Positions 36,589 to 45,031 of a stretch of DNA of 50,801 bases are shown here, piece by piece. Position 1 is the first letter of the stretch, and each line of letters begins with the position of its first letter. A program made the position numbers and the translations under genes. The DNA is from an uncultured Verrucomicrobiae bacterium (lineage in GTDB: Bacteria; Verrucomicrobiota; Verrucomicrobiia; Limisphaerales; J093). The DNA lies in contig CALFAV010000053.1 of assembly GCA_937946835.1 (NCBI GenBank), forward strand, positions 1 to 50,801, read 5' to 3'. Under the pieces are notes generated by a model. That model saw nothing but the letters and a program-made list of their open reading frames with translations, had not been told where the DNA came from and searched no databases.

Positions 36589-37303
36589 TCACGTGGCCAC
36601 GGTGCGGGAGGCCCGGTACCGCGGCCGGCCTTTCGGGGAACCGGACCCGGTCGAAGCCGCGCGGGTGTGTGAGGCCGCCGGCGCGCATGGCATCACCTGC
36701 CATTTGCGCGAGGACCGCCGCCACATCGTGGACCGCGACGTCTGGCGCCTGCGCGAGGTGGTGCGCACCCGGCTCAACCTCGAAATGGCCAACACGCCCG
36801 AGATCGTGGATATCGCCCTGCGGGTGCGTCCGGACATCGTGTGCCTGGTGCCCGAGCGCCGGCAGGAGATCACCACCGAGGGCGGCCTGGACGTGGCGGG
36901 GCAGGAGGTCGCCCTGACCGAGACCCGTCGCCGGCTCAACGCCGCGGGCATCGCGGTCAGCCTGTTCATCGCCCCGGACCCGGCGCAGGTGGCGGCCGCG
37001 GCCCGCGTGGGCAGCCAGTTTGTGGAACTGCACACGGGCGGTTTTGCCGAGCACTTCGCCGATCCGGCCGCGCGCGCGCGCGAGGTCGAACGGCTGGCGG
37101 CGGCGGCCCGGCAGGCGCACGAGCTGGGCTTGCGGGTCAACGCCGGTCACGGGTTGAACTACGTGAACCTGCCCGCGCTGTGGGCGGTACCGCACCTGGT
37201 GGAACTGAACATCGGCCACAGCATCGTCAGCCGCGCGGTGTTCACCGGCCTGGAACAGGCGGTGCGTGACATGCTCGCGCTGATGGCCGGTTACCCCGGC
37301 TGA
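36548..37303 (+). CDS. pdxJ: Pyridoxine 5'-phosphate synthase
   Basis: Product of 251 aa. It condenses 1-deoxyxylulose-5-phosphate with 3-amino-2-oxopropyl phosphate to make vitamin B6 (the DXP-dependent route). It is a TIM barrel with [16 protein letters not shown] at the start, [56 protein letters not shown] and [12 protein letters not shown] near the end. All of these are PdxJ signatures. The ATG at 36548 lies inside the end of the lipoprotein gene; GTG 36560 is a shorter alternative closer to the conserved block. acpS follows 7 bp later, as in many bacteria. Confidence 0.95.
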   Translation: MPLSPVLKLGVNIDHVATVREARYRGRPFGEPDPVEAARVCEAAGAHGITCHLREDRRHIVDRDVWRLREVVRTRLNLEMANTPEIVDIALRVRPDIVCLVPERRQEITTEGGLDVAGQEVALTETRRRLNAAGIAVSLFIAPDPAQVAAAARVGSQFVELHTGGFAEHFADPAARAREVERLAAAARQAHELGLRVNAGHGLNYVNLPALWAVPHLVELNIGHSIVSRAVFTGLEQAVRDMLALMAGYPG

Positions 37304-37310
37304 CCCGGCC

Positions 37311-37691
37311 ATGATCCGCGGCGTGGGCGTGGACATTGTCGAGGTGGTGCGCATCCGCCGGGCGGTGGAGCGGTTTGGCGATCGGTTCCTTCAGCGCATT
37401 CTCCGGCCGGCCGAAATCGCCTACTGCCGCTCGTTTCCAGACCCCGCACCCCATCTGGCCGCGCGGTTTGCCGCCAAGGAAGCCGTGTCGAAGGCCTTCG
37501 GCACCGGCATCGGCGCGGCCCTGGGCTGGCAGGACCTGGAGGTGGCGCACCGGCCCGGCGGACAGCCCTACCTCATCCTGCACGAGGGCGGCCGGGAGCT
37601 GCTCGCAAGCCGGGGCGGCGGCGACGTCCACCTCAGCCTCAGCCACACGCTGACCTACGCGGCCGCGGCGGCGGTCTGGGACGTGCCTTGA
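37311..37691 (+). CDS. acpS: Holo-[acyl-carrier-protein] synthase
   Basis: Product of 126 aa. It transfers 4'-phosphopantetheine from CoA to apo-ACP, which is needed for fatty acid synthesis. Mg2+-binding residues are Asp8 in GVGVDIVEV and Glu57 in RFAAKEAVSKAFGTG. The HLSLSHTLTYAAA segment near the end completes the active site. It sits between pdxJ and the hydrogenase-type protease gene, whose TTG start overlaps the acpS stop by 4 bases. The pdxJ-acpS order is common in bacteria. Confidence 0.95.
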   Translation: MIRGVGVDIVEVVRIRRAVERFGDRFLQRILRPAEIAYCRSFPDPAPHLAARFAAKEAVSKAFGTGIGAALGWQDLEVAHRPGGQPYLILHEGGRELLASRGGGDVHLSLSHTLTYAAAAAVWDVP

Positions 37692-38155
37692 ATTCGCTCC
37701 CGCCCCGCCCGACCCGCCGTTGGTTGGTCATCGGCTACGGCAATCCGTGGCGCGGTGACGACGGCGCGGGTCCCGAGCTGGCCGGGCGCGTGGCCACCTG
37801 GAACCTGCCGGGAGTGACCGCCCTGGGGCCGCGGCAACTGGTGCCCGAGCTGGCCGCGCCCCTGGCCGAGTGCGAGGGGGTGGTGTTTGTGGACGCGCGC
37901 GCCGGCGGCGAGGCGGTCGAGTTCACCCCGCTTGCCGCCGCCCCCGAAGGCGCGGGATGGGATCACCGGAGCAGCCCGGCCGCGTTACTGACCCTGACCC
38001 GCACGGTGTACGGCACCGCGCCGGAGGCGTGGTTGCTGACGGTCCCGGCCGCGGACTTCGGCCCGGGGCGGGGGCTGTCGCGGCGAACCCGACAGGCCCT
38101 GGAAGTGGCGGAGGCCCGCCTGCGCGCGTTCCTGCAGGCACAGCGGGCAATGTAA
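37688..38155 (+). CDS. Hydrogenase maturation protease (HycI/HybD family)
   Basis: Product of 155 aa. The family cuts the C-terminal tail of NiFe-hydrogenase large subunits after nickel insertion. The fold signature GYGNPWRGDDGAGPELA carries Asp25, and the other two nickel ligands can be read as Asp69 (VVFVDA) and His93 (WDHRSSPAALL), so the site looks intact. No hydrogenase genes or hyp factors lie in the window, so its target is either encoded elsewhere or is something else. The TTG start at 37688 overlaps the acpS stop (TTGA). The gene ends 40 bp before phoB. Confidence 0.85.
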   Translation: MNSLPPRPTRRWLVIGYGNPWRGDDGAGPELAGRVATWNLPGVTALGPRQLVPELAAPLAECEGVVFVDARAGGEAVEFTPLAAAPEGAGWDHRSSPAALLTLTRTVYGTAPEAWLLTVPAADFGPGRGLSRRTRQALEVAEARLRAFLQAQRAM

Positions 38156-38160
38156 CCGCC

Positions 38161-38189
38161 TTGTCACCCCCCTGTCACTTACGCAACAT
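38161..38189 (+). promoter_or_regulatory. PHO-box-like repeats and promoter of phoBR
   Basis: TGTCAC occurs at 38162-38167 and again at 38173-38178, exactly 11 bp apart, the period of the PhoB-binding PHO box (CTGTCA-type direct repeats). The first repeat overlaps a -35-like TTGTCA (38161-38166), with a weak CAACAT (38184-38189) 17 bp on. That ends 6 nt before GTG 38196. The arrangement fits autoregulation by phosphate starvation. Confidence 0.6.
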
Positions 38190-38195
38190 CCCCCC

Positions 38196-38897
38196 GTGAT
38201 ACCGCGAGTCCGTGTGAAACCGAAAATCCTGGTGGTGGAGGACGAACCGGACGCGCTGGAGTTGATCGCCTTCAATCTCAAGAACGCGGGCCTCGAGGTG
38301 GTGACCGCCGAAAACGGAGAGGCCGCCCTCCAACTGGCCCGCGCGCACCTGCCCGACCTGATCCTGCTGGACCTCATGCTGCCGGAAGTGGACGGGCTGG
38401 AGGTGTGCAAAATCTTGCGGCGGGACTCGGCCACCTCGGCCATCCCGATCATCATGGTGACCGCCCGGGCGGCCGAGATGGACCGCGTGCTGGGGCTGGA
38501 GTTGGGCGCGGATGAGTACGTGACCAAGCCGTTCAGCCCGCGCGAACTGGTCCTGCGGGTCAAGAACCTGCTGCGGCGGCGCCAGGCCACCGAGACCAAA
38601 ACCGACCGCATCACCGCCGGCGACCTGGTCATTGACATCCCCCGCCACCTGGTCACGGTACAGGGCCGGCCCGTGGAACTGACCGCGACCGAGTTCCGGC
38701 TCCTGAGTGTGCTGGCCCAGCGTCGGGGACGGGTGCAGTCGCGCGAGCAACTGCTGCGCGACGTCTGGAACTACGAGAGCCTGATTGACACCCGCACGGT
38801 GGACACGCACATGCGCCGCCTGCGCGAAAAACTCGGTCCGGCCGCGCGTTACCTCGACACCGTGCGGGGAGTGGGGTATCGCTTCAGCGAGGCCTGA
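38196..38897 (+). CDS. phoB: OmpR/PhoB-family response regulator
   Basis: Product of 233 aa. The receiver domain (about 8-125) has the acidic pair in VVEDEP, phosphoacceptor Asp59 in LILLDLMLP, Thr89 and Lys111 in VTKPFSPREL. A winged-helix DNA-binding domain follows (LTATEFRLLSVLAQ, REQLLRDVWNY, DTHMRRLREKLG, VRGVGYRF). Together with the sensor gene behind it, it forms a two-component pair, most likely for phosphate limitation; the upstream PHO-box-like repeats support this. The start is GTG 38196, placed 6 nt after a -10-like element; GTG 38214 is a shorter option directly before KPKILVV. The kinase gene starts 44 bp later. Confidence 0.9.
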   Translation: MIPRVRVKPKILVVEDEPDALELIAFNLKNAGLEVVTAENGEAALQLARAHLPDLILLDLMLPEVDGLEVCKILRRDSATSAIPIIMVTARAAEMDRVLGLELGADEYVTKPFSPRELVLRVKNLLRRRQATETKTDRITAGDLVIDIPRHLVTVQGRPVELTATEFRLLSVLAQRRGRVQSREQLLRDVWNYESLIDTRTVDTHMRRLREKLGPAARYLDTVRGVGYRFSEA

Positions 38898-38941
38898 CCG
38901 GGCCGCCCTCCAACCGGGCAACCCAGGACAACGGCGGGGGC

Positions 38942-40123
38942 ATGGAGAGCCTTTTGCTCATCCTCGCGGTTCTGGCCGCGGTATGCGCCGTGGCGTGGGG
39001 CGGGTATCAACACGCCCGGGCCAGGGATCTGGCCCAAAGGCTGCAGCAGGAGCGCACCCAAAACGCCACGCTGACCGCCCGGCTGGAGCAGCTGCAAACG
39101 GAGGCCGGCGCCCAGCGCGCCACGCTCATTCAAAACATGGGCGAGGGGGTGTTGCTGCTCGACCCGGACGGGCGGGTGGAGTTGTTCAACCGCACCTTCG
39201 AGCAGTTGTTTGAGGTCCGCGACGATCTCCGCGGGCGCTCGGTCCTTGAGGCGTTGCGGCTGCACGAGCTGGACGAGGTGGTCCGGCGCACCCGGGAGAC
39301 CGGACAGGTGCTGGGCGCGGAGCTGGAGCTGCGCGGTCCGGAGCCCCGGTTCCTCCAGGTCAACGCCGCCGGCTACGGCACCGGCGCCGGCCGGGGCGTG
39401 ATCCTGGTGTTCCACGACCTGACCCGCGTGCGCCAACTCGAGGCCCTGCGCCGGGAATTTGTGGCCAACGTCAGCCACGAGTTGCGCACCCCGCTTTCCC
39501 TCATCAAGGGCTACGTGGAAACCCTGCTCGAGGGGGCGCACACGGATCCCGAGTTGAGCCGGCGTTTCCTCCAGACCATTGCCCGACACACCGATCGGCT
39601 GACCTACCTCATCGAGGACCTGCTCACCCTTTCCCATCTGGAGTCCGGCGCCGCCGCGCTCAGCCCCGCCCCGGTAAAGCTGCGCGCCCTCGCCGGCCGG
39701 ACCCTCGAGGACCTGAGCACGCCGGCCGCCGAGCGCGGGACGACGCTGGTCAACGCCGTGCCGGAGGATTTGGAGGCCCACGCGGACGCGGACCGGGTGT
39801 TGCAGGTGTTCTTCAACCTGGTGGACAACGCCCTCAAATACGGCCGGCCCCAGGGCCGCGTGGAAGTGGGCGGTCGGGAAGCCGACCGGGAGCGGGTGGA
39901 ACTGTGGGTCAGGGACGATGGGCCGGGACTGCCGCGGGAGGCCCTGGGCCGGGTCTTCGAGCGGTTTTACCGGGTGGACCGCAACCGGTCCCGCGAGCAG
40001 GGCGGCACCGGGCTGGGGTTGGCCATTGTGAAGCACATCGTGCAAAGCCACGGCGGCGAGGTGCGGGTGGAAAGCGAACCCGGGCGGGGCGCCACGTTTT
40101 ATTTCACCCTGCCCCGGCACTGA
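38942..40123 (+). CDS. phoR: PhoR-type sensor histidine kinase
   Basis: Product of 393 aa. One N-terminal membrane segment (about 3-21) is followed by a short coiled linker, a PAS domain (about 58-160, NMGEGVLLLDPDGRVELFN), and HisKA with His179 in FVANVSHELRTPLSLIKGY. The HATPase has NLVDNALKYG (N box), DDGPGLP and RNRSREQGGTGLGLAIVKH. There is no periplasmic sensor domain, as in PhoR proteins that sense through the transporter complex rather than by binding phosphate. It phosphorylates the regulator encoded upstream. No pst or phoU genes are in the window. It is convergent with the sdh operon. Confidence 0.9.
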   Translation: MESLLLILAVLAAVCAVAWGGYQHARARDLAQRLQQERTQNATLTARLEQLQTEAGAQRATLIQNMGEGVLLLDPDGRVELFNRTFEQLFEVRDDLRGRSVLEALRLHELDEVVRRTRETGQVLGAELELRGPEPRFLQVNAAGYGTGAGRGVILVFHDLTRVRQLEALRREFVANVSHELRTPLSLIKGYVETLLEGAHTDPELSRRFLQTIARHTDRLTYLIEDLLTLSHLESGAAALSPAPVKLRALAGRTLEDLSTPAAERGTTLVNAVPEDLEAHADADRVLQVFFNLVDNALKYGRPQGRVEVGGREADRERVELWVRDDGPGLPREALGRVFERFYRVDRNRSREQGGTGLGLAIVKHIVQSHGGEVRVESEPGRGATFYFTLPRH

Positions 40124-40177
40124 CTGGCCCGCTGGAGGCCCGCCCGGGACGCGTCGGCCCCCGCGATCCGCCCGGGC

Positions 40178-40960
40178 TCAGGCCGGCACGGCAGCCGCGC
40201 GGCCCGGGCGGGCGCCGACGCCCTTGAACAGGGCCACGGCGTAGTCGCGGTTCATCCGGGCGATGAAGTCCAGGCTGATGCTCTTGGGACAAACCGCCTC
40301 GCAGGAACCGGTCACGGTGCAGGCGCCGAAGCCCTCCCGGTCCATCTGCTCGACCATCGCCACGACGCGGCGGTAGCGCTCCGGCTGCCCCTGGGGCAGC
40401 AACCCGAGGTGGGAGACCTTGGCCGCGACAAACAGCATCGCGCTGGCGTTCTTGCAGGCGGCCACGCAGGCGCCGCAGCCGATGCACGCGGCGGCGTCCA
40501 TCGCCAGGTCCGCCGCCTCCTTGGGCACCGGGAGGGAATTGGCCTCCGGCGCCGAGCCGGTGCGCACGCTGATGAAGCCCCCGGCCTGCATGATCCGGTC
40601 AAGGGCCTTGCGGTTGACGATCAGGTCCTTGATGACCGGGAACGGCCGCGCGCGGAACGGCTCGACCAGGATGGTGTCCCCGTCCCTGAAGCTGCGCAGG
40701 TAGGTCTGGCAGGTGGCCACGCCGCGGTGCGGGCCGTGCGGCTTGCCGTTGATGACCAGGGAGCAGGTGCCGCAGATGCCCTCGCGGCAGTCGTGGTCGA
40801 AGGCGATGGGTTCCAGGCCGCGGGTGGTAAGGTCCTCGTTCACCACGTCGAGCATCTCCAGGAACGACATGTTCGGATTCAGCTCGGGCGTGTCGTAGGT
40901 CTCGAAGCGGCCGGGGGTGGCGGCGTTTTTCTGGCGCCAGACTTTGAGTTTGACCTTCAT
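40178..40960 (-). CDS. sdhB: Succinate dehydrogenase/fumarate reductase iron-sulfur subunit
   Basis: Product of 260 aa. It passes electrons between the flavoprotein and the membrane quinone site. Cluster ligands are readable: [2Fe-2S] Cys58, Cys63, Cys66 and Cys84 ([13 protein letters not shown] ... ATCQ), then [11 protein letters not shown] (159-169), and [11 protein letters not shown] (214-224) for the [4Fe-4S] and [3Fe-4S] centres. The start ATG 40960 follows the long open frame that continues upstream into sdhA in another frame. It is the last gene of the sdhC-sdhA-sdhB operon, 32 bp after sdhA. Direction of the reaction in the cell (succinate oxidation or fumarate reduction) cannot be told. 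Confidence 0.95.
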   Translation of the reverse strand: MKVKLKVWRQKNAATPGRFETYDTPELNPNMSFLEMLDVVNEDLTTRGLEPIAFDHDCREGICGTCSLVINGKPHGPHRGVATCQTYLRSFRDGDTILVEPFRARPFPVIKDLIVNRKALDRIMQAGGFISVRTGSAPEANSLPVPKEAADLAMDAAACIGCGACVAACKNASAMLFVAAKVSHLGLLPQGQPERYRRVVAMVEQMDREGFGACTVTGSCEAVCPKSISLDFIARMNRDYAVALFKGVGARPGRAAAVPA

Positions 40961-40992
40961 GGCAGGACGCAGGGCCGGATCAAGTGGTGGGC

Positions 40993-42915
40993 CTATTTGT
41001 AGCTCCGCGCCACCATTTTGACCTCTTCGTACACCAGCGGCTCGACGTGGCGCACCGGGGGTTTGTCCGGCCCCTGGTATTCCCAGGCGGCCACATGGGC
41101 GAAGTGCTCGTCGTCGCGCCGGGCCTCGCCGTCGGGATATTGAAACTCCTCGCGGAAGTGGCCGCCGCAGCTTTCGCGGCGCTCGAGGGCATCGCGACAC
41201 ATCAGTTCGGCCAGCTCGAGGAAGTCGGCCACCCGACCGGCCTTTTCCAGGGACTGGTTCAGCTCCGAGTCGGTGCCGGGCAGGTTGAGGTTCTGCCAGA
41301 ACTCCTCGCGCAGGGCCGGAATGAGCTGCAGCGCCTTCTTCAGACCGGCCTCGTGGCGGGACATGCCGCAGTATTCCCAGAGGATTTTGCCCAGCTCCTT
41401 GTGGAAGGATTGCACGGTGCGCCGCCCGCGGATGGACAGCAGCCGCCGGATGAGGCCCCGCACGTGCTCCTCGGCCTCGCGGAAGGCCGGATGGTCCGTG
41501 CTCGGACGGGCGGTGGGATTGACCGTGGCCAGGTAGGTGGCGATGGTGGCGGGCAGGATGAAGTAGCCGTCCGCCAGGCCCTGCATGAGCGCGCTGGCGC
41601 CGAGCCGGTTGGCGCCGTGGTCGGAGAAATTGGCCTCGCCCAGCACGAACAGGCCCGGGAGGTTGGACATGAGGTTGTAGTCCACCCACAGGCCGCCCAT
41701 GGTGTAGTGGACGGCGGGGTAGATGCGCATGGGCACCCGGTAGGCATCCTCACCGGTGATTTCCTTGTAGATGTCGAAGAGGTTGCCGTACCGCTCGCGA
41801 ATCTTGTCCACACCCACCCGCCGGATGGCGTCCGAAAAATCCAGGTACACGCCCAGGCCGGATTCCCCCACGCCGCGGCCCTCGTCGCAGACGCGCTTGG
41901 CCGCGCGGCTGGCGATGTCCCGCGGCGCCAGGTTGCCGTAGGCCGGGTACATGCGCTCCAGGTAGTAGTCGCGGTCCGCCTCCGGGATCGAGTTGGGGTC
42001 TTTGCGGCAGTCCTCCCGGCGCTTGGGCACCCAGATGCGGCCGTCGTTGCGGAGCGACTCGCTCATGAGGGTGAGCTTGGACTGGTAGTCGCCACTGACG
42101 GGGATGCAGGTGGGGTGGATCTGGGTGAAGCAGGGGTTGGCAAAGCAGGCCCCGCGCTTGTAGGCCCGCCAAATGGCCGTGGCGTTCGAGTGGCGGGCGT
42201 AGGTCGAGAGGTTGAACACGTTGCCGTAGCCGCCGGTGGCCAGGACCACGGCATCGGCGTTGTGTCGGGTGATTTCGCCGGTGATGAGGTTGCGGACGAT
42301 GATCCCCCTGGCGTGGCCGTCCACCACCACCAGGTCCAGCATTTCGGAGTGGGTGAAGGACTGCACCGAGCCGGCGGCGATCTCCTTGCACAGGGCCGAG
42401 TAGGCCCCCAGCAACAGTTGCTGACCGGTCTGGCCGCGGGCGTAAAAGGTGCGGCTGACCTGGGCGCCGCCAAAGGAGCGATTGTCCAACAGGCCGCCGT
42501 ATTCGCGGGCGAAGGGCACGCCCTGGGCCACGCACTGGTCAATGATGTTCACGCTCACCTCGGCCAGCCGGTACACGTTGGCCTCGCGCGACCGGAAGTC
42601 CCCGCCCTTGAGGGTGTCGTAGAACAGCCGGTACACCGAGTCGTTGTCGTTCTGGTAGTTTTTGGCGGCGTTGATCCCGCCCTGGGCGGCGATCGAGTGC
42701 GCCCGGCGCGGGGTGTCGTGGTACACGAAATTCTTCACCCGGTAGCCCAGCTCGCCGAGCGTGGCCGCGGCCGAGGCGCCCGCCAACCCCGCACCCACCA
42801 CGATGACCTCGTATTTGCGGCGGTTGGCCGGGCTGACAAGGCGCGACTCGAACTTGTGCCGGGTCCACTTTTGGGCCAGCGGACCGGCCGGGATGTGGGC
42901 TTGGAGTGTGGCCAT
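40993..42915 (-). CDS. sdhA: Succinate dehydrogenase/fumarate reductase flavoprotein subunit
   Basis: Product of 640 aa. It holds covalent FAD and the dicarboxylate site. The FAD-binding start is [21 protein letters not shown] (37-57). The flavinylated His is His73 in [15 protein letters not shown]. The [13 protein letters not shown] block near residue 440 belongs to the capping and active-site region. The length and the C-A-B gene order fit the b558-type (Bacillus/Bacteroidota/epsilon-type) enzyme rather than E. coli SdhA. ATG 42915 begins just ahead of the conserved part and 1 bp after the sdhC stop. Confidence 0.96.
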   Translation of the reverse strand: MATLQAHIPAGPLAQKWTRHKFESRLVSPANRRKYEVIVVGAGLAGASAAATLGELGYRVKNFVYHDTPRRAHSIAAQGGINAAKNYQNDNDSVYRLFYDTLKGGDFRSREANVYRLAEVSVNIIDQCVAQGVPFAREYGGLLDNRSFGGAQVSRTFYARGQTGQQLLLGAYSALCKEIAAGSVQSFTHSEMLDLVVVDGHARGIIVRNLITGEITRHNADAVVLATGGYGNVFNLSTYARHSNATAIWRAYKRGACFANPCFTQIHPTCIPVSGDYQSKLTLMSESLRNDGRIWVPKRREDCRKDPNSIPEADRDYYLERMYPAYGNLAPRDIASRAAKRVCDEGRGVGESGLGVYLDFSDAIRRVGVDKIRERYGNLFDIYKEITGEDAYRVPMRIYPAVHYTMGGLWVDYNLMSNLPGLFVLGEANFSDHGANRLGASALMQGLADGYFILPATIATYLATVNPTARPSTDHPAFREAEEHVRGLIRRLLSIRGRRTVQSFHKELGKILWEYCGMSRHEAGLKKALQLIPALREEFWQNLNLPGTDSELNQSLEKAGRVADFLELAELMCRDALERRESCGGHFREEFQYPDGEARRDDEHFAHVAAWEYQGPDKPPVRHVEPLVYEEVKMVARSYK

Positions 42916-42916
42916 G

Positions 42917-43690
42917 TTAGTGCGCCGCCGGCGGGTTCGCGGGAGTGGGGGCCAGTGCCGCGGCGGTGTGTTCAACCACCCGCCGCAGATAATTCTGCCC
43001 CCGTCCCAGCAGCACCGCGGCGGGGATGCTCAGGTACCCCACCAACAGGACCACAGCCAGGAGGCGGGCCAGCCGTTGGATCAGCGGGGCGTACACCGGA
43101 TTGCGCAGGCCGAGGGACTGAAACATTGCCGCCACCCCGTGGCTGAGGTGCAGGCACAGCAGGGCGATCCCCACGGCATAAAACAGCGACACCGGCCACA
43201 CCCGGAATCCCGCGACCATCATCGCGAACACGTCCGCGTGCCCGGTCGCCGGCTCCCGGAGTTGGTGGAAGGCCAGGGGCGTACCGTTGAGGGACTCGAC
43301 CTTCACCGTGTAATGCAGCAGGTGGTACAACACGAACGCCGCCACCATCAGGCCGCTCAGAAGCATGGTGCGCGAGGCCAGCGTCGAGCCGTAGGCGGTG
43401 GCCGGGCTGGCATAGGGCTGGGGGCGCGCCGCCCGGTTCAACGCCCACAGCCGCAGCGCGGTCCCAATGTGGACCCCCACCAGGACCAGGAGAATCAACC
43501 GCACCCCCCACAACAACTCGGGATTGCTCTGCAGAAAATGGGCGTACCGATTGATCACCGGCGGGGGGAGAAAAAACTGCAGATTCCCCACCAGATGCCC
43601 GCACACGAAACCGACCAGCACCAGCCCGCTGCCGGCCATCAGGTACTTCAGGCCCAGGCTGGAACGAAGCAATCGAATCCACGCGCTCAT
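42917..43690 (-). CDS. sdhC: Succinate dehydrogenase cytochrome b558 subunit
   Basis: Product of 257 aa with five hydrophobic membrane segments: about 15-35 ([20 protein letters not shown]), 60-78, 107-130, 160-180 and 205-225. It is a single-polypeptide membrane anchor of the b558 family that carries two haems and reacts with quinone. Candidate haem histidines lie in [20 protein letters not shown] and LHLSHG. It is first in the operon, so it opens the sdhCAB transcript. The upstream 236 bp hold a perfect inverted repeat but no strong promoter. Confidence 0.92.
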   Translation of the reverse strand: MSAWIRLLRSSLGLKYLMAGSGLVLVGFVCGHLVGNLQFFLPPPVINRYAHFLQSNPELLWGVRLILLVLVGVHIGTALRLWALNRAARPQPYASPATAYGSTLASRTMLLSGLMVAAFVLYHLLHYTVKVESLNGTPLAFHQLREPATGHADVFAMMVAGFRVWPVSLFYAVGIALLCLHLSHGVAAMFQSLGLRNPVYAPLIQRLARLLAVVLLVGYLSIPAAVLLGRGQNYLRRVVEHTAAALAPTPANPPAAH

Positions 43691-43838
43691 GTCAGTACCG
43701 GCGGTGCGACGGCCCGTCCGCAGGGATAACCTCCCACCCGCCGGGGCCAACGGCCGAAAATCACGTGCTTGGTCATTTGAGGACCCGCCCCACGCTCGCT
43801 GTCCGGTTCCCTCTGCCCATCCGGACGTCTTCAGCGAC

Positions 43839-43866
43839 GCCGGGTTTTTTAGGGGCGAAACCCGGC
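43839..43866. repeat. Perfect 9-bp inverted repeat between the HAD and sdh operons
   Basis: GCCGGGTTT (43839-43847) and AAACCCGGC (43858-43866) enclose TTTAGGGGCG. It lies about 60 bp after the HAD stop codon in the direction of that operon and 150 bp before sdhC. It could be a hairpin ending the prmC-murA-HAD transcript, but no T run follows on that strand. Confidence 0.4.
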
Positions 43867-43926
43867 CGCGTCAACGCAACCGCCCCAAGTATAAGGCCAC
43901 GACCGCACCCGTCTAAGCGGACCTAT

Positions 43927-44619
43927 TCAGACGGCACCGGACAACAGCCGATCGGCCAACTCCCTCAGCGAGGGTACGGTATCCGGGCCCGGCGCGCCGG
44001 TAACAAGGGAGTTCCGCGCAAGCCACACCGCCTGCCAGCCCGCCCGGCGCGCGCCGCCGACATCCTCCGCCCAACTGTCGCCCACGTGGAGGATCTGCCG
44101 CGGCGGCAGCCCCAGTTGCCGCGCGGCGTGGGCAAACAGGCGCGGGTCCGGTTTGTGCCAGCCCACCTCCCCGGAAATGACCAGCACCTCGAAAAAGTCC
44201 GCCAGGCGTAGCGCCTGCAGGAGCGGCCGCAACCGGGTGTCCCAGTTCGACAACACGGCCAGGCGGTAGCCCCCTTGGCGCAAGACCTCCAGCGCGGGCA
44301 CCACGTCCGGAAAAACACGCCACGGCTCCGGACCGGCGAAGTGCGCGTACAACGCCGCGAAAAAAGCCGGGTCCTCCGCGCACGGGGTCAACCCACGGAG
44401 TGTCTCGCGAACCAGCGCCGCCCAAGCCTCCCGGGAATAATCGAAGGCCGCCCCGCGCGCCGCCCAGGCCGCGTGAAACCGGCGGTTGATCTGCTCCGGG
44501 TCCGGCGCCGCCCCGTCCCGCCGCGCAGCCATGGCGGCATAGACATGGCCCACCGAGGGCCAGGGCGCGAGCAGGGTGCCGCCCACGTCGAACGTCACCG
44601 CCACCACACGCGCGCTCAC
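43927..44619 (-). CDS. HAD-superfamily hydrolase, DVGGT subtype
   Basis: Product of 230 aa. HAD motif I is TFDVGGTL with nucleophile Asp11, but the usual second Asp (DxD) is Gly here, as in a known HAD-like subset (the HDHD3/REG-2 type) rather than typical DxD phosphatases. Motif II is LSNWDTRL, motif III HKPDPRLF, motif IV HVGDSWAEDVGGARRAG. It has a helical cap between motifs I and II (subfamily I). Substrate and catalytic activity are unknown. The start GTG 44619 overlaps the stop of the upstream gene (GTGA). It is the last gene of the prmC-murA operon. Confidence 0.85.
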   Translation of the reverse strand: MSARVVAVTFDVGGTLLAPWPSVGHVYAAMAARRDGAAPDPEQINRRFHAAWAARGAAFDYSREAWAALVRETLRGLTPCAEDPAFFAALYAHFAGPEPWRVFPDVVPALEVLRQGGYRLAVLSNWDTRLRPLLQALRLADFFEVLVISGEVGWHKPDPRLFAHAARQLGLPPRQILHVGDSWAEDVGGARRAGWQAVWLARNSLVTGAPGPDTVPSLRELADRLLSGAV

Positions 44620-45011
44620 GGGTAGGCCCGGTCCAGTTGTTGGAAGCGCCGGTACTGGGGATGATCCGGCCGGATCCGCGATTTGATGCGGTTCAGCACG
44701 CTGCGCGCCTCGGCCGGATTGTTCCCGCCGGTCAGGACCACAAAATCCAGCTCGATTTCCGTCAGCCGGGGTTCCCGGATTTCCGCGCGGTGCTCGGCCA
44801 ACCAGCGGCGAAAGGCGGCCACGCCCTCCCGCTGCGCGGCGGCCAGCGAGCCCTCCAGTTCCGCGGGCAGCCCGGGCAGTTTGCCGGGGGCGTAGCGCCG
44901 CGTGGGATCCGCCTGTTCGTGACGGGACACCTCGCTTTGCGCGAAGCGGAAAAACTTCAGCCCCGCCCAGATGGCCACCCCGATCAGGAGGATGGTCAGG
45001 ACCTGTCGCAT
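44616..45011 (-). CDS. Small membrane-anchored hypothetical protein
   Basis: Product of 131 aa. One N-terminal hydrophobic segment (MRQVLTILLIGVAIWAGLKFF) anchors or exports it. A helical acidic/basic middle follows (ELEGSLAAAQREGVAAFRRWLAEH), then LTEIELDFVVLTGGNNPAEARSVLNRIKSRI. I recognise no family. It lies 21 bp after murA and overlaps the HAD gene start by 4 bases, so it belongs to the operon. ATG 45011 begins the membrane segment; a TTG at 45020 would add three residues. Confidence 0.65.
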   Translation of the reverse strand: MRQVLTILLIGVAIWAGLKFFRFAQSEVSRHEQADPTRRYAPGKLPGLPAELEGSLAAAQREGVAAFRRWLAEHRAEIREPRLTEIELDFVVLTGGNNPAEARSVLNRIKSRIRPDHPQYRRFQQLDRAYP

Positions 45012-45031
45012 CGGCCCCAACCTACGCCCGC

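Noticed and set aside
43840..43865. Normal intrinsic terminator of the HAD operon
   Set aside because: The T run lies in the loop side of the plus strand and does not follow the stem in the direction of HAD transcription.
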